DNA of 64,000 nt, from NCBI GenBank assembly GCA_016187945.1, contig JACPIT010000005.1, positions 1,054,001 through 1,118,000 of the forward strand, given 5' to 3'. Source of the stretch: Opitutia bacterium. GTDB lineage: Bacteria; Verrucomicrobiota; Verrucomicrobiia; Opitutales; Opitutaceae. Under the pieces are notes generated by a model, which did not search any database, was not told the origin of the DNA, and worked only from the letters and a program-made list of their open reading frames with translations. Below are positions 26,792 through 35,591 of this stretch, piece after piece. A program made the translations under genes and the position numbers. How positions within the stretch are numbered: position 1 is the stretch's first letter; each line of letters opens with the position of its first letter.

Positions 26792-27786
26792 TGCGCCCCG
26801 CGCCGCTTCCCCGCGGCGCGCCGCAGCCGATCGTTAATCGCTTCTCCCAAAGCACCGGCGCGAGCCGGTGCTTTTTCGCAGACGAGCCTCGCGAACCCCG
26901 CCGCATCCGCCGCCCGCAGCACCGCGTAGAGCGACCGCGCTGCGTCGTCCGCGTCGCCCGAGCGCGTGAGCGCAAAAACACTTGGAGCGGCCGCGAGCGA
27001 CCGCGGACGTTCCCAGAAAATCACTCCCGTATCCGCATCGGTCGTCTCGCGCGGCGCGCGCGCCACGAGCGTGAACGGCGTGTGCGGGCTGTAATGTTGG
27101 TCCAGCAACCCCGGCGCGAGCGTCTGTTCGCGCGCCTTTTTTCCAATGCGCGCCCCGAGGCGGGCGCGCGCGAGCGCGCCGTGCAGATCGCCCGCTGAAA
27201 TCGCTCCCGGCCTCAGCACGACGAGCCGCGCCGGATCGCTCATGTCGACGATCGTCGACTCGACTCCGACCGCGCACGCTCCGCCATCGAGCACGTGCGG
27301 AATTCGTCCGCCGAGTCCGTCGAGCACGTGCGCCGCGGTCGTCGGACTCACATAACCGAACGGATTCGCACTCGGCGCCGCGAGCGGCACGCGCGCGAGC
27401 TGGAGGATTTTTCGCGCCAGCGGATGCGCCGGCGCACGCACGGCGACCGTGTTCTGACCGGAGGTGACGATCGCCGGCACGCACGCGCGCTTCGGCAGCA
27501 CCAACGTGAGCGGTCCCGGCCAAAACGCTCGCGCGAGCGCGCGCGCCACATCGTTGAACTTCGCGAGCTGCTCCGCCGCGCGCAAATCCGTCACATGCAC
27601 GATCAGCGGATCGTTTGCCGGCCGCCGTTTCGCCGTGAAAATCCTCCGGCACGCGCGCGCGTCGAGCGCGTTCGCCGCGAGGCCGTAGACCGTTTCGGTC
27701 GGAATCGCCACCAGCTCGCCGCGTCGCAACGCCGCCGCCAGCCGCCGCAACGCGACGGGAGTGGGCGAGTGGACGCGGGTCTTCAT
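26788..27786 (-). CDS. L-threonylcarbamoyladenylate synthase (Sua5/TsaC family)
   Basis: Cytoplasmic enzyme making threonylcarbamoyl-AMP from threonine, bicarbonate and ATP for t6A37 modification of tRNAs. It has 332 residues from the ATG at 27786. The N-terminal YrdC/TsaC domain (about 10-200) has the KxR-S/T-N core pattern in TAKRRPANDPLIVHV and IPTETVYGLAANA. The C-terminal Sua5 domain (about 215-320; PGLLDQHYSPHTPF) makes this the long Sua5 form. The gene lies just downstream of rpsR, separated by a strong terminator, and its stop codon overlaps that of the Wzc-type gene by two bases. Confidence 0.93.
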   Translation of the reverse strand: MKTRVHSPTPVALRRLAAALRRGELVAIPTETVYGLAANALDARACRRIFTAKRRPANDPLIVHVTDLRAAEQLAKFNDVARALARAFWPGPLTLVLPKRACVPAIVTSGQNTVAVRAPAHPLARKILQLARVPLAAPSANPFGYVSPTTAAHVLDGLGGRIPHVLDGGACAVGVESTIVDMSDPARLVVLRPGAISAGDLHGALARARLGARIGKKAREQTLAPGLLDQHYSPHTPFTLVARAPRETTDADTGVIFWERPRSLAAAPSVFALTRSGDADDAARSLYAVLRAADAAGFARLVCEKAPARAGALGEAINDRLRRAAGKRRGAH

Positions 27787-27796
27787 GCGACCAAAC

Positions 27797-27822
27797 AAAA
27801 AGCCGGAGCGTCTGCTCCGGCT
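27797..27822 (-). terminator. Rho-independent terminator after rpsR
   Basis: On the minus strand, AGCCGGAGC-AGAC-GCTCCGGCT is a nine-base-pair stem followed directly by a T-run. It lies 28 bp after the rpsR stop and 11 bp before the Sua5 start, so it should separate or attenuate the two genes. Confidence 0.85.
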
Positions 27823-27849
27823 CAATGCGAAAGGAGGTCTGGCTCCGGC

Positions 27850-28041
27850 TTACTGCATCACCAGCATTTGGCGCGCGCGCTTGATCTTGCGCGTGACCTC
27901 ACGCTGCTGCTTGGCCGACATGCCGGTATACTTGCGGGGGAGAATCTTGCCCGTGTCGGTGATGTAGCGGGACATCAACTGCGGCTGGGTCATCGGAATC
28001 TCTTCCGGCTTGAGGCTCTGTTGCTTCTGTTCGGTGCTCAT
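27850..28041 (-). CDS. rpsR: 30S ribosomal protein S18
   Basis: Small-subunit ribosomal protein that pairs with S6 on the platform. It has 63 residues from the ATG at 28041. The conserved core is [20 protein letters not shown], then [18 protein letters not shown], the usual S18 signature. It is shorter than E. coli S18 (75 residues), missing part of the N-terminal arm and the C-terminal tail, and it starts with a polar Gln-rich segment. No zinc Cys pair is present. It is not next to rpsF, ssb or rplI as in many bacteria. A second in-frame ATG at codon 17 would give a very short product and is less likely. Confidence 0.9.
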   Translation of the reverse strand: MSTEQKQQSLKPEEIPMTQPQLMSRYITDTGKILPRKYTGMSAKQQREVTRKIKRARQMLVMQ

Positions 28042-28147
28042 GAAGATTGGAAAAGGGGACGAGATGTTGCTGTCGACGCTCCCTCTGTCAACGGGCATTT
28101 TTAGCTTTGCGAGCCGGCGCCCGCGTGCCTTCTCTCCCGGCGGATTA

Positions 28148-28223
28148 GTCCCCGTAGCTCAAGTGGATAGAGCGGTCGTTTCCTAAACGATTGATCCGCG
28201 TTCGATTCGCGGCGGGGGCACCA
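28148..28223 (+). tRNA. tRNA-Arg (anticodon CCT)
   Basis: Complete cloverleaf: acceptor GTCCCCG with CGGGGGC, D arm GCTC/GAGC, anticodon stem GTCGT/ACGAT with loop TTCCTAA (anticodon CCT at 28182-28184), T arm CCGCG/CGCGG, discriminator A and encoded CCA (28221-28223). It reads the AGG codon. Confidence 0.96.
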
Positions 28224-28226
28224 GTC

Positions 28227-28281
28227 TTCTTTCGCGAGGCGAAAGAAAACTGTCCGCCGAAGCCTTCGGCGAAGGCGGACA
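28227..28281. repeat. Two hairpins downstream of tRNA-Arg
   Basis: TTCTTTCGC-GAG-GCGAAAGAA begins 3 bp after the tRNA CCA end and may act as its 3' terminator or processing signal. TGTCCGCC and GGCGGACA then form a second, larger hairpin. The remaining sequence to 28415 shows no gene. Confidence 0.65.
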
Positions 28282-28415
28282 CCGCTTCCGCGACGCGCGC
28301 CGACTTGCCTGGAGGAAATCAGCCGCACTCCCCGAAAATCGTCCAATCCTACTCGCCACACTCCCGCTCCACGCCCCGCGCCGCCGCCCGCGTCCACACC
28401 CGCGATCGCGCCCGC

Positions 28416-29024
28416 TCACATCCCGCTGCGAAATGTCCTGTGATCCACCACGCCGCTCGCGCGCACGCCGCGCAGCGCCGCGCCATACGCGCCGAGCACG
28501 CGCAGCGCATAGCGCAGTCGCGCGCGGATCGTCGCGTCCTCCTTCGCGATCTCCGCCGTGCCGTCGGGCGCGTTCAAGTTCCCCTCGACGTGCTGCACGA
28601 TCACGTGCTCCGGAATCCACGCCAGGCGGTTGTTCTTCGTGCCGCTCATGCGCAGCTCCGCCACCGGATAACTGCCGCCGCGCCCGGCGGACACCGTGAC
28701 GATCAGCCCGGGCTTATGACCGATTTCATCGGCCGTGCAGTTCATCAAAAAATTCTTCACGCCCGGTGTCACCATGCCGTTCCACTCGGGCGTCACGACG
28801 ACGAGCGCGTCCGCCGCGCGCAGCTCGCGCGAGATCGGATCCCACAACTCGTCCGGCGCGCCGCCGCTCGCCTCGTCCCAGAGCGGCAGCGGATTCCCGC
28901 TGAGGCTGTAGAGAAAAACCTCCGCGCCCGACACCTCCTGCGGCAGCGCCGCCACGACATATTTCGCGACCTTCAACGACTGCGCTTCCACCCGGTGGCT
29001 GCCGCTCAGCACGAAAAATTTCAT
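28416..29024 (-). CDS. NADPH-dependent FMN reductase family protein
   Basis: A 202-residue flavodoxin-fold oxidoreductase that uses NAD(P)H to reduce FMN or quinone-like acceptors in the cytoplasm. The phosphate-binding loop [18 protein letters not shown] at the N-terminus and the conserved [20 protein letters not shown] around position 100 match the family (azobenzene, chromate and NADPH:FMN reductases). The start at 29024 places the beta-1 strand MKFFVLSG at the N-terminus. It is divergent from aroC with 60 bp between, so both promoters must lie in that space. The natural acceptor is not known. Confidence 0.88.
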   Translation of the reverse strand: MKFFVLSGSHRVEAQSLKVAKYVVAALPQEVSGAEVFLYSLSGNPLPLWDEASGGAPDELWDPISRELRAADALVVVTPEWNGMVTPGVKNFLMNCTADEIGHKPGLIVTVSAGRGGSYPVAELRMSGTKNNRLAWIPEHVIVQHVEGNLNAPDGTAEIAKEDATIRARLRYALRVLGAYGAALRGVRASGVVDHRTFRSGM

Positions 29025-29084
29025 GCGCCGCACGATGCCGAGCCGGGGCTTGCTTGCAAGCGACCTTCGCCCAACCTTCGCGTC

Positions 29085-30176
29085 GTGCCCAATTCGTTCG
29101 GCAAACTCTTCACCATCTCGACCTGGGGCGAGAGCCACGGCCCCTCCATCGGCGTCGTGATCGACGGCTGCCCGCCGCGCCTGCCGCTCTCCGAGGCCGA
29201 AGTTCAAGCCGACCTCGACCGCCGCCGCCCCGGCCAGAGCGACATCACCACGCCGCGCAAGGAAGAGGACAAAATCGAGTTCCTCTCCGGCCTCTTTGAC
29301 GGTCACACCACCGGCCAGCCGCTCGCGATGCTCGTGCGCAACGCCGACGCCCGCTCGTCCGCCTACGACGAGATGAAAACGAAGTTCCGCCCTTCGCACG
29401 CCGACTTCACCTACCAGACCAAGTTCGGCATCCGCGACCACCGCGGCGGCGGTCGCTCGTCTGCGCGCGAGACCATCGGTCGTGTCGCCGCCGGCGCCGT
29501 CGCGCGCAAGATTCTCGCGCTCGCCGGCAAGGTCGAGATCCGCGCCTTCGTCACGCACATCCACCACATCGCCGCGCCGTCGCTCGACCGTTTTCCGACG
29601 CTCGCCGAAGTCGAAGCCAACGCCGTCCGCTGCCCGCACGGCCCCACCGCCGAGAAAATGATCGCGACGATCAAGCAGGCGCGCTCCGAAGGCGACTCCG
29701 TCGGCGGCGTCATCGAGTGCCGCGTCCGCCACGTCCCCGTCGGCCTCGGCGAGCCCGTCTTCGATCGTCTCGAAGCCGACCTCGCGAAAGCCATGCTCTC
29801 GCTCCCCGCGACGAAGGGCTTCGAGATCGGCAGCGGCTTCACCGGCACACTCCTCAAAGGCTCGCAGCACAACGACGCCTTCGTCGTCAAACGCGGCAAA
29901 ACTCACACCGCGACCAACAAGTCCGGCGGCGTCCAAGGCGGCATCAGCAACGGCGAGGGACTCGTCTTCCGCGTCGCATTCAAGCCCACCGCCACGATCA
30001 TGCAGTCGCAGCAAACCGTCGACGTTTACGGCGAGCCGACCGAACTCCAGGGCCGCGGCCGCCACGATCCCTGCGTCGTCCCGCGCGCCGTTGTGATCGT
30101 CGAAGCGATGACCGCGCTCGTCCTCGTCGACCACTGGATGCGCCACGCTGCGCAAAACCAGACCTTCAAGTTCTGA
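29085..30176 (+). CDS. aroC: Chorismate synthase
   Basis: Last enzyme of the shikimate pathway, which converts EPSP to chorismate with reduced FMN. The 363-residue product begins at a GTG giving the invariant start [20 protein letters not shown]. Other signatures are [40 protein letters not shown] with SSARET, and [18 protein letters not shown] near the C-terminus. The length is normal. The dependence on reduced flavin fits well with the divergent FMN reductase gene next door, though such reductases are not specifically required. Assignment is secure. Confidence 0.97.
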   Translation: MPNSFGKLFTISTWGESHGPSIGVVIDGCPPRLPLSEAEVQADLDRRRPGQSDITTPRKEEDKIEFLSGLFDGHTTGQPLAMLVRNADARSSAYDEMKTKFRPSHADFTYQTKFGIRDHRGGGRSSARETIGRVAAGAVARKILALAGKVEIRAFVTHIHHIAAPSLDRFPTLAEVEANAVRCPHGPTAEKMIATIKQARSEGDSVGGVIECRVRHVPVGLGEPVFDRLEADLAKAMLSLPATKGFEIGSGFTGTLLKGSQHNDAFVVKRGKTHTATNKSGGVQGGISNGEGLVFRVAFKPTATIMQSQQTVDVYGEPTELQGRGRHDPCVVPRAVVIVEAMTALVLVDHWMRHAAQNQTFKF

Positions 30177-30214
30177 CTTGTCGGGCCCCCGCGCCCGCAT
30201 TCGTTCCGTCCGCG

Positions 30215-30967
30215 ATGAGCTCCTCCGCCGCCATCTATTTCATCCTCGGCACGCCCGGCTCGGGCCGCCGCAGCACCGTGCTCGACCTCGTCGAAAACGG
30301 CCTCGCCCCCGACGAGCCCGCGCTCGTGCTGCTCGCGCAGAGCGAGACAGCGGACCCAGCAGACGACAAACTCGCCGCCCGCGCCAACATCGAAGTGCGC
30401 CGCTGGTCGTGGAACGGCACCGATCTGCCCGACCAGGAACTCCCTGCCACCGGCGCGGTGTTTTTCGTCGCCGAGTCCCGCGGCGACCCGATGACGCAGC
30501 TCGAGTCGCTCAAACCGTGGCTCGACCGCCATCACGTCGAACTCGCGCGCGTCTTCACGGTGGTCGATTGCCAGCTCGCCGAAAAACAGGCGCCGCTCGC
30601 GCCGTGGTTCGACGCCTGCATCTATTTTTCCGACGTCGTGTTCCTTACCAAGCGCGAAGGCGTGGCCAACAAGTGGCTGAGCACCTTCATCCGCCGTTAC
30701 GAGGATCAGTTTTACCCGGCGCATTTTATCCAGGTGAAGAAAGGTGGTCTGCCGAATCCCGCGATCGTGCTCGACCCGACGCCGCGCCGCGTCGCGCAAT
30801 ACTTCGAGGAGATCGAGGATCTCTCCGGCATCGAGATCGAGACCGACGACGAAGAAGAGGACGCCGAGGAAGACGAGGACGCGCCGAAACCCGAGCCCTA
30901 CTTCGAGCGCAACCGCAGCGGGCGGCGCGTGAAGGAACTGCCGGACGTCCGAAACTACCTCGGCTAA
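30215..30967 (+). CDS. CobW-like GTPase-fold protein with degenerate P-loop
   Basis: A 250-residue cytoplasmic protein whose N-terminal half follows the CobW/COG0523 layout: a first strand and loop YFILGTPGSGRRST (residues 8-21), AVFFVAESRGDP in the switch region, ARVFTVVDCQL and VFLTKREG. The Walker A Lys/Thr are replaced by Arg18-Arg19, and the CxCC metal-binding motif of true CobW metallochaperones is missing, so nucleotide binding is doubtful. The tail is very acidic (about 210-225) and then basic. It lies 38 bp after aroC on the same strand. The function is unknown and I do not assign one. Confidence 0.6.
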   Translation: MSSSAAIYFILGTPGSGRRSTVLDLVENGLAPDEPALVLLAQSETADPADDKLAARANIEVRRWSWNGTDLPDQELPATGAVFFVAESRGDPMTQLESLKPWLDRHHVELARVFTVVDCQLAEKQAPLAPWFDACIYFSDVVFLTKREGVANKWLSTFIRRYEDQFYPAHFIQVKKGGLPNPAIVLDPTPRRVAQYFEEIEDLSGIEIETDDEEEDAEEDEDAPKPEPYFERNRSGRRVKELPDVRNYLG

Positions 30968-30974
30968 CTGTCAT

Positions 30975-31036
30975 GTAGCGGAAGCCGTGAGGCTTTCGCG
31001 CTTGAGAGACAGCGAAACTCTCACGAGTTCCGCTCC
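30975..31036. repeat. REPIN, gtagcggaagcc type, second copy
   Basis: The left arm GTAGCGG-AAGCC-GTGA-GGCTT is identical to that at 13276. The right arm, on the minus strand, is GGAGCGG-AACTC-GTGA-GAGTT. The stem bases differ between the arms but pairing is kept, as expected if the hairpin is what matters. Confidence 0.8.
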
Positions 31037-31057
31037 CTTTCGTGGACGCTTCAAAGA

Positions 31058-32059
31058 CTACCGCGCGCGTTTGGCGGCTTTCCCGCTGACGATCTTCGCC
31101 GTGTAATACTCCAGCCCCACCGTCGGCGCGTAGGCGGACAACACCGCCTGCGTGGCGCTCAGTTGGCTGGCGAGCGTCGGAACTTCCACGAGCACGCAGC
31201 GCGTGATCTGGCGCGTCGAGCCCTGCGGCTGCGAGAGGTTCATGAACGTCAACGCCGATTCGAGCGGCGACATGCTCGGGTTGTAGGCGGCGTTCTCCGC
31301 GTAGCGACCCGGGTAGATTTTTCCGTCCGCCGTCAGCACGGCCACGCCGCTGAACTGATACGAGACATCCGTTTGGTAAGGCGCATAGCTGCCCGAGGCG
31401 GCGGCCAGCGCAGCGGCGACGACTGGATCGGCCGGCGTGCCGCCGTTCAGCGCGAGCGAATGCGTGCACAGCTTCGGGTCCATCATGCCGCCTTGGACGC
31501 CGAGATCGCTCGGCCCGAATGCCTGCGGCAGGAACGTCGTCAGCGGCGCGGCCGTGTAGGCGAGGGGATTCTTCGGATCGGACGGCAGCAGAATGTTCAA
31601 CTGCTGCGCCGTCACCAGCTCGTAGAGAAATTGCCGGCAATAGCCGCAAGGCGCCGCGCTGATCGCCAGCGCCTGCATGCCGGGCTCTCCGTTGAGCCAC
31701 GCATTCGTCGTCGCCGACTGCTCCGCGTGCACCGTGAAGCTGAGCGCGACGTTATCGAATTCGAAATTCGCGCCGAGATAGAGGCTGCACCAACCGGTGC
31801 CGGGCGCCGGCATGCCCGCGGCGACGGCACCGACTTGATAGTGCGAGACGGGCACGACCGCATACTGCTGCGCGACGGGCAGCAGTTGCATCATGAGCGT
31901 GCCGATCTCGGCGTTGGTGCGCCGCAGCAAGTCGCCGACTTGCTCGGCCGGCAGGCGGCCGCCGTTTTCCCAGAGAGCGTCGATGTCGGCGCGGATGAGC
32001 TTCGGGAGACGAGCGATGGCTTTCTTCCACCCCGGGGTGCGAGCGAGTTTCTTTTTCAT
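31058..32059 (-). CDS. cdd: Cytidine deaminase, two-domain (E. coli-type)
   Basis: Zinc enzyme that deaminates cytidine and deoxycytidine to uridine forms in pyrimidine salvage. It has 333 residues, longer than small tetrameric Cdd and matching the dimeric E. coli type with a second, non-catalytic domain. The catalytic motif is HAEQSATTNAWL (zinc ligand His111, proton-shuttle Glu113) with APCGYCRQF (Cys138 and Cys141). The second domain carries the degenerate equivalent GRYAENAAYNPSMSPLESA. An N-terminal helical segment of about 60 residues precedes it. Cytoplasmic. It is divergent from ada. Confidence 0.9.
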   Translation of the reverse strand: MKKKLARTPGWKKAIARLPKLIRADIDALWENGGRLPAEQVGDLLRRTNAEIGTLMMQLLPVAQQYAVVPVSHYQVGAVAAGMPAPGTGWCSLYLGANFEFDNVALSFTVHAEQSATTNAWLNGEPGMQALAISAAPCGYCRQFLYELVTAQQLNILLPSDPKNPLAYTAAPLTTFLPQAFGPSDLGVQGGMMDPKLCTHSLALNGGTPADPVVAAALAAASGSYAPYQTDVSYQFSGVAVLTADGKIYPGRYAENAAYNPSMSPLESALTFMNLSQPQGSTRQITRCVLVEVPTLASQLSATQAVLSAYAPTVGLEYYTAKIVSGKAAKRAR

Positions 32060-32186
32060 GACGTGATGTGGTTGCGGGCCCGCAGCAGCAGAGAACCGCC
32101 TGCCGCTCGCGCCGTCAACCGAGGTTTGGATTTCCTTGCCCGAATTTCGGCCGCGGACTTGCGCGGGCGACGGCTACGCTTACAGC

Positions 32187-33275
32187 ATGATCCAGCTCGA
32201 CCATCCCGTGCCGCAAAACTCCGCCACGCACCCGCTGCCGCAATTCCGCACGATGTATCGCGCGCTGCGCCGCCGCGACCCGGCCTACGAGGGCGTGTTC
32301 TTCACCGGCGTGAAAACCACCGGCATCTTCTGTCGCCCGACCTGCCGCGCGAAATATCCCAAGGCGGAGAACGTCGAATTTTTTCCCTCCGTCACCGAGG
32401 CGCTGCACGGCGGCTATCGCCCCTGCCGCCTCTGCAAACCGATGGACGCGACGCGCCCCGTGCCGCCGCTCGTCGAGCGCCTGCGCCGCGCCGTCGAAGC
32501 GGCGAAAGACGGCCGCGTCACCGACAAGGATCTCGTCGCGCTCGCCGTCGAGCCGTCGACCGCGCGCCGCCAATTCAAGGCCTACTACGGCATGACGTTT
32601 CACGCCTACCAGCGCGCGCGCCGCATGGGCCTCGCGCTGCACGGCCTGAAATCCGGCCAGCCCGTCGTCGAAGCGCAACTCGCCACCGGCTACGAGTCGA
32701 CGAGCGGCTTCCGCGACGCGTTCGCGCGGCTCTTCGGTCAGCCGCCGCGCGACGCCGCGAACAAAACCTGCCTGCTCGGCCGCCGCATCGAGACGCCGCT
32801 CGGCACGATGGTCGCGCTCGCCGACGACGCCGGCCTGCGCCTGCTCGAGTTCGTCGATCGCCGCGGCCTCGAGCGCGAAATCGAGCTGCTTCGCCGCCGC
32901 CTGAAATGCGTCGTCGTCCCCGGCGACCACCCGACGCTCGACGCCACCGCCGCGCAGCTCGCGCGCTACTTCGCCGGCGAATCGCTCACATTCGACCTGC
33001 CGCTCGCGCCGGTCGGCTCGGAGTTTCAGCAAAAAGTCTGGGCCGAACTTCGCCGCATCGCGCCGGCGCGCACGCGCAGCTATCTCGCGATGGCCGCCGC
33101 TGTCGGCGTGCCGAAGGCCGCGCGCGCCATCGGTCGCGCCAACGGCTCAAACATGATCGCGATCGTCATCCCGTGTCACCGCGTGATCAACGCCGACGGC
33201 TCGCTCTGCGGCTACGCCGGCGGTCTCTGGCGCAAGCAGCGGCTCCTCGCGCACGAGCGCAAACACCTCCGCTGA
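32187..33275 (+). CDS. ada: Ada: methyl-phosphotriester/O6-methylguanine methyltransferase and activator
   Basis: Adaptive-response protein of 362 residues that repairs methylated DNA irreversibly and activates its own regulon. The N-terminal zinc domain has Cys49, Cys53, Cys80 and Cys83 (FCRPTC...CRLC) with the same spacing as E. coli Ada Cys38/42/69/72. Cys49 is the methyl acceptor. An AraC-type helix-turn-helix follows (about 90-185; VEAQLATGYESTSGFRDAFARLFG). The C-terminal domain holds the O6-methylguanine acceptor Cys330 in IVIPCHRVI. The start at 32187 is chosen over one 17 codons upstream because it gives the usual N-terminal length. No alkB or alkA gene is adjacent. Confidence 0.94.
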   Translation: MIQLDHPVPQNSATHPLPQFRTMYRALRRRDPAYEGVFFTGVKTTGIFCRPTCRAKYPKAENVEFFPSVTEALHGGYRPCRLCKPMDATRPVPPLVERLRRAVEAAKDGRVTDKDLVALAVEPSTARRQFKAYYGMTFHAYQRARRMGLALHGLKSGQPVVEAQLATGYESTSGFRDAFARLFGQPPRDAANKTCLLGRRIETPLGTMVALADDAGLRLLEFVDRRGLEREIELLRRRLKCVVVPGDHPTLDATAAQLARYFAGESLTFDLPLAPVGSEFQQKVWAELRRIAPARTRSYLAMAAAVGVPKAARAIGRANGSNMIAIVIPCHRVINADGSLCGYAGGLWRKQRLLAHERKHLR

Positions 33276-33296
33276 GCGCCGGTCGGGGCGCGCCGG

Positions 33297-33323
33297 CGTA
33301 ACAGCCCTGTTACGGTCCGTTAC
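33297..33323. promoter_or_regulatory. GTAAC-N6-GTTAC operator upstream of DUF3570-A
   Basis: Perfect palindrome CGTAACAGCCCTGTTACG (33297-33314), followed by an extra GTTAC half-site at 33319-33323, exactly 10 bp after the previous GTTAC. It lies 89 bp before the DUF3570-A start. An identical 18-mer is at 41163-41180. It is a likely binding site for one of the OmpR-type regulators of this region. Confidence 0.7.
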
Positions 33324-33402
33324 TTTTCGCGTGCGGCGTCTGCGCAACAGTGCGCGTGCTGCCGCGCGCTCCGTCTTCGCGCGGTGGGAAAACCCTCCCG
33401 CG

Positions 33403-34578
33403 ATGACAACTTCTCCCGCCTCCTCCGCTCGCACGCGCTCGTTCGGTCTCGCTCTGGCATTCGCCGCGTGGCTCGCCCTTTCCTCGCCGCGCGCCCGCGC
33501 CGAAAACGCGCTCACCTACAAATACGAGGACTACAGCGAGGCGAACGATCGCATCGCCGTCACCACGCAGAGTGCGTTGCTCGAACAGGATCTCGGCCAC
33601 GACGTCCGGCTGAAACTCCAGGGCGTCACCGACGCGATCGTCGGCGCTACGCCCAACGGCCAGCCGGCCCCCGCCGGCGGCGATCAGGTCGTGCTCACGC
33701 ACATGAGCGAACGCCGCCACGAGTGGTCGCTCGACCTCTCGCGACAGCTCGCCCACTGGAATCTCGCCGCGAGCTACGCCAACAGCCGCGAGAGCGATTA
33801 CCACTCGCAGGGCTGGTCGCTGAACGCGCTCGGCGACTTCAACGACAAGAACACGACGCTCCTCCTCGGCCTCGGCGGCACGAGCGACGACGTGAAGGTT
33901 TTTTACCAAACGCCGTGGGCGCGGAAACGCTCGCTCGATCTCGCCGCCGGCGTGACGCAGCTCCTCGACGCGAACACCTCGGTCGCGTTCAACCTCTCGC
34001 TCAGCCACGCGACCGGCTACCTCAACGACCAATACAAGCTCGTCCAGAAATCGATCGAGGTCGGCCCGGGCATCTTCCTGCCCTTCACGTTCGGCGAAAA
34101 CCGCCCCGACGAGCGCACCAAATGGGTCGCGCTCGCCTCGCTCAACCGCGCGCTGCCCGCGGCCGACGCCGCGATCGACGCGAGCTATCGCTTTTACCAC
34201 GACACGTTCGGCACCAACAGTCACACGGTCGAATTCTCCTGGCTGCAAAAACTCGGCGCGCGCCTCGTGCTGATTCCCCACGTGCGCCTCTACACGCAGA
34301 GCGCGGCGGATTTCTATCACTACCGGCTCGACGGCACGAACATCACTCCCACCGGCGGCGCGCCGCGTCCGAACGGGCCGTTCTACTCCTCCGACTACCG
34401 GCTCTCCGAACTGCGCTCGATCACGTTCGCGCTCAAGGCCGTGGCGACGCTCTCGTCGCGCTGGCAACTCGACGCCGAGTTCGCGCGCTACGACATGCGC
34501 GGCCGCGACGGCGTCACGCCCGCGAGCGCCTATCCGCGCGCCGACGTCGTGACGCTCGGCGCAAAATTTTCCTGGTAA
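33403..34578 (+). CDS. DUF3570 outer-membrane beta-barrel protein, module A
   Basis: A 391-residue exported protein with a signal peptide ending near PRARA (about residue 33). The mature part begins ENALTYKYEDY and consists of alternating strands ending in GAKFSW with a terminal aromatic residue, as in outer-membrane barrels. It matches DUF3570, a family of unknown function. Residues 77-83 read DAIVGAT, close to the ApbE FMN-attachment consensus D-x-x-(S/T)-G-A-(T/S); Thr83 would be the acceptor. The start at 33403 is preferred to 33331 because it gives a normal signal peptide. It is the first gene of DUF3570-apbE-tlpA-DUF4266 (module A) and has a paralogue at 47184-48344. Confidence 0.82.
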   Translation: MTTSPASSARTRSFGLALAFAAWLALSSPRARAENALTYKYEDYSEANDRIAVTTQSALLEQDLGHDVRLKLQGVTDAIVGATPNGQPAPAGGDQVVLTHMSERRHEWSLDLSRQLAHWNLAASYANSRESDYHSQGWSLNALGDFNDKNTTLLLGLGGTSDDVKVFYQTPWARKRSLDLAAGVTQLLDANTSVAFNLSLSHATGYLNDQYKLVQKSIEVGPGIFLPFTFGENRPDERTKWVALASLNRALPAADAAIDASYRFYHDTFGTNSHTVEFSWLQKLGARLVLIPHVRLYTQSAADFYHYRLDGTNITPTGGAPRPNGPFYSSDYRLSELRSITFALKAVATLSSRWQLDAEFARYDMRGRDGVTPASAYPRADVVTLGAKFSW

Positions 34579-34598
34579 CCTCGCCCGCCACTCGCCCG

Positions 34599-35591
34599 AT
34601 GACCGCCGCCGAAACACCTCCGAGCACGCGCGATCGCAACGCGTCCGCGAGTGGCCGCGACGGTGCGTTGCGCCAGCTCGCGTTTCCGGCGCTCGGCACG
34701 ACTTGCGAGGTGCAATACGTCGCGCCCGCCGGCGCCGCGCAAGCCGCCGCGTTCGAGCGGGCCGTGGTGGGGTGGGTGAGCGCGTTCGAGGCGAAGTATT
34801 CGCGCTTCCGTCCGACGAGCCTCGTCAGCCGCATCAACGACGCAGCCGGCCGCGCGTGGGTCGAGGTCGACGCCGACATGGAGCAGATGCTCGCGCTCGG
34901 CGACGCGCTCTACGCCACGACCGGCGGCGTGCTTGACCCGACGGCGCTGCCGTTGTTGCGCCTCTGGAATTGGAAGGCGGAGCGTCCCACGATTCCGAGC
35001 GACGCGCAGATCGCCGCCGCGCGCCGGCTCGTCGGCTGGAACAAAGTTCAACGCGCCCCCGGGAAAATCTTTTTGCCCGAGCCGGGCATGGCGCTCGATT
35101 TCGGCGGCTTCGGCAAGGAATACGCCGTCGACATCGTCGCGCACCTCGCGCGGCAGCACGGCATCGGCGCCGCGCTCGTGGATTTCGGCCGCGATGTCTT
35201 TGCGCTCGGCACGCCGCCAGGCCGCCTCGCCTGGCACCTCGGCCTCGAAGACCCGCGGCATCCCGGCGCCACCTGGGGCAGCATCGCCGTGCGCGACGGG
35301 CGCGGCGTCGCCTCGTCGGGCGACTACGTGCGCTGCTTCCATCTCAACGGCCGGCGCTACGGACACATCGTCGATCCGCGCACCGGTTGGCCGGTCGCGA
35401 ACGGTTGCCTGCAAGTCACCGTCGTCGCCGCGACGTGCCTGCAAGCCGGCGTGCTCTCCACCGCGGCGTTCGTGCTCGGCGCGGAGCGCGGACTCGAACT
35501 CATCGCGCACTGCCCCGGCGCCGAGGGCGTGATCGTCACCGAGACGGCGCGCCACCACACCCGCGGTTTCCACGCCTATGTCGCTTCGTGA
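34599..35591 (+). CDS. apbE: ApbE-family FAD:protein FMN transferase, module A
   Basis: Enzyme that transfers FMN from FAD to a Ser/Thr of a target protein, Mg-dependent. It has 330 residues. Family features are TSLVSRIND after KYSRFRP, GGVLDPTALPLLRLW, LDFGGFGKEYAVD, VDFGRDVFALG, and ASSGDYVR with YGHIVDPRTGWPV near the C-terminus. Unusually, no signal peptide or lipobox is visible; the N-terminus is a polar stretch (MTAAETPPSTRDRNASASG). Bacterial ApbE is normally periplasmic, so it is unclear where it acts. It begins 20 bp after the DUF3570 stop and overlaps the TlpA gene by 14 bp. Confidence 0.88.
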   Translation: MTAAETPPSTRDRNASASGRDGALRQLAFPALGTTCEVQYVAPAGAAQAAAFERAVVGWVSAFEAKYSRFRPTSLVSRINDAAGRAWVEVDADMEQMLALGDALYATTGGVLDPTALPLLRLWNWKAERPTIPSDAQIAAARRLVGWNKVQRAPGKIFLPEPGMALDFGGFGKEYAVDIVAHLARQHGIGAALVDFGRDVFALGTPPGRLAWHLGLEDPRHPGATWGSIAVRDGRGVASSGDYVRCFHLNGRRYGHIVDPRTGWPVANGCLQVTVVAATCLQAGVLSTAAFVLGAERGLELIAHCPGAEGVIVTETARHHTRGFHAYVAS

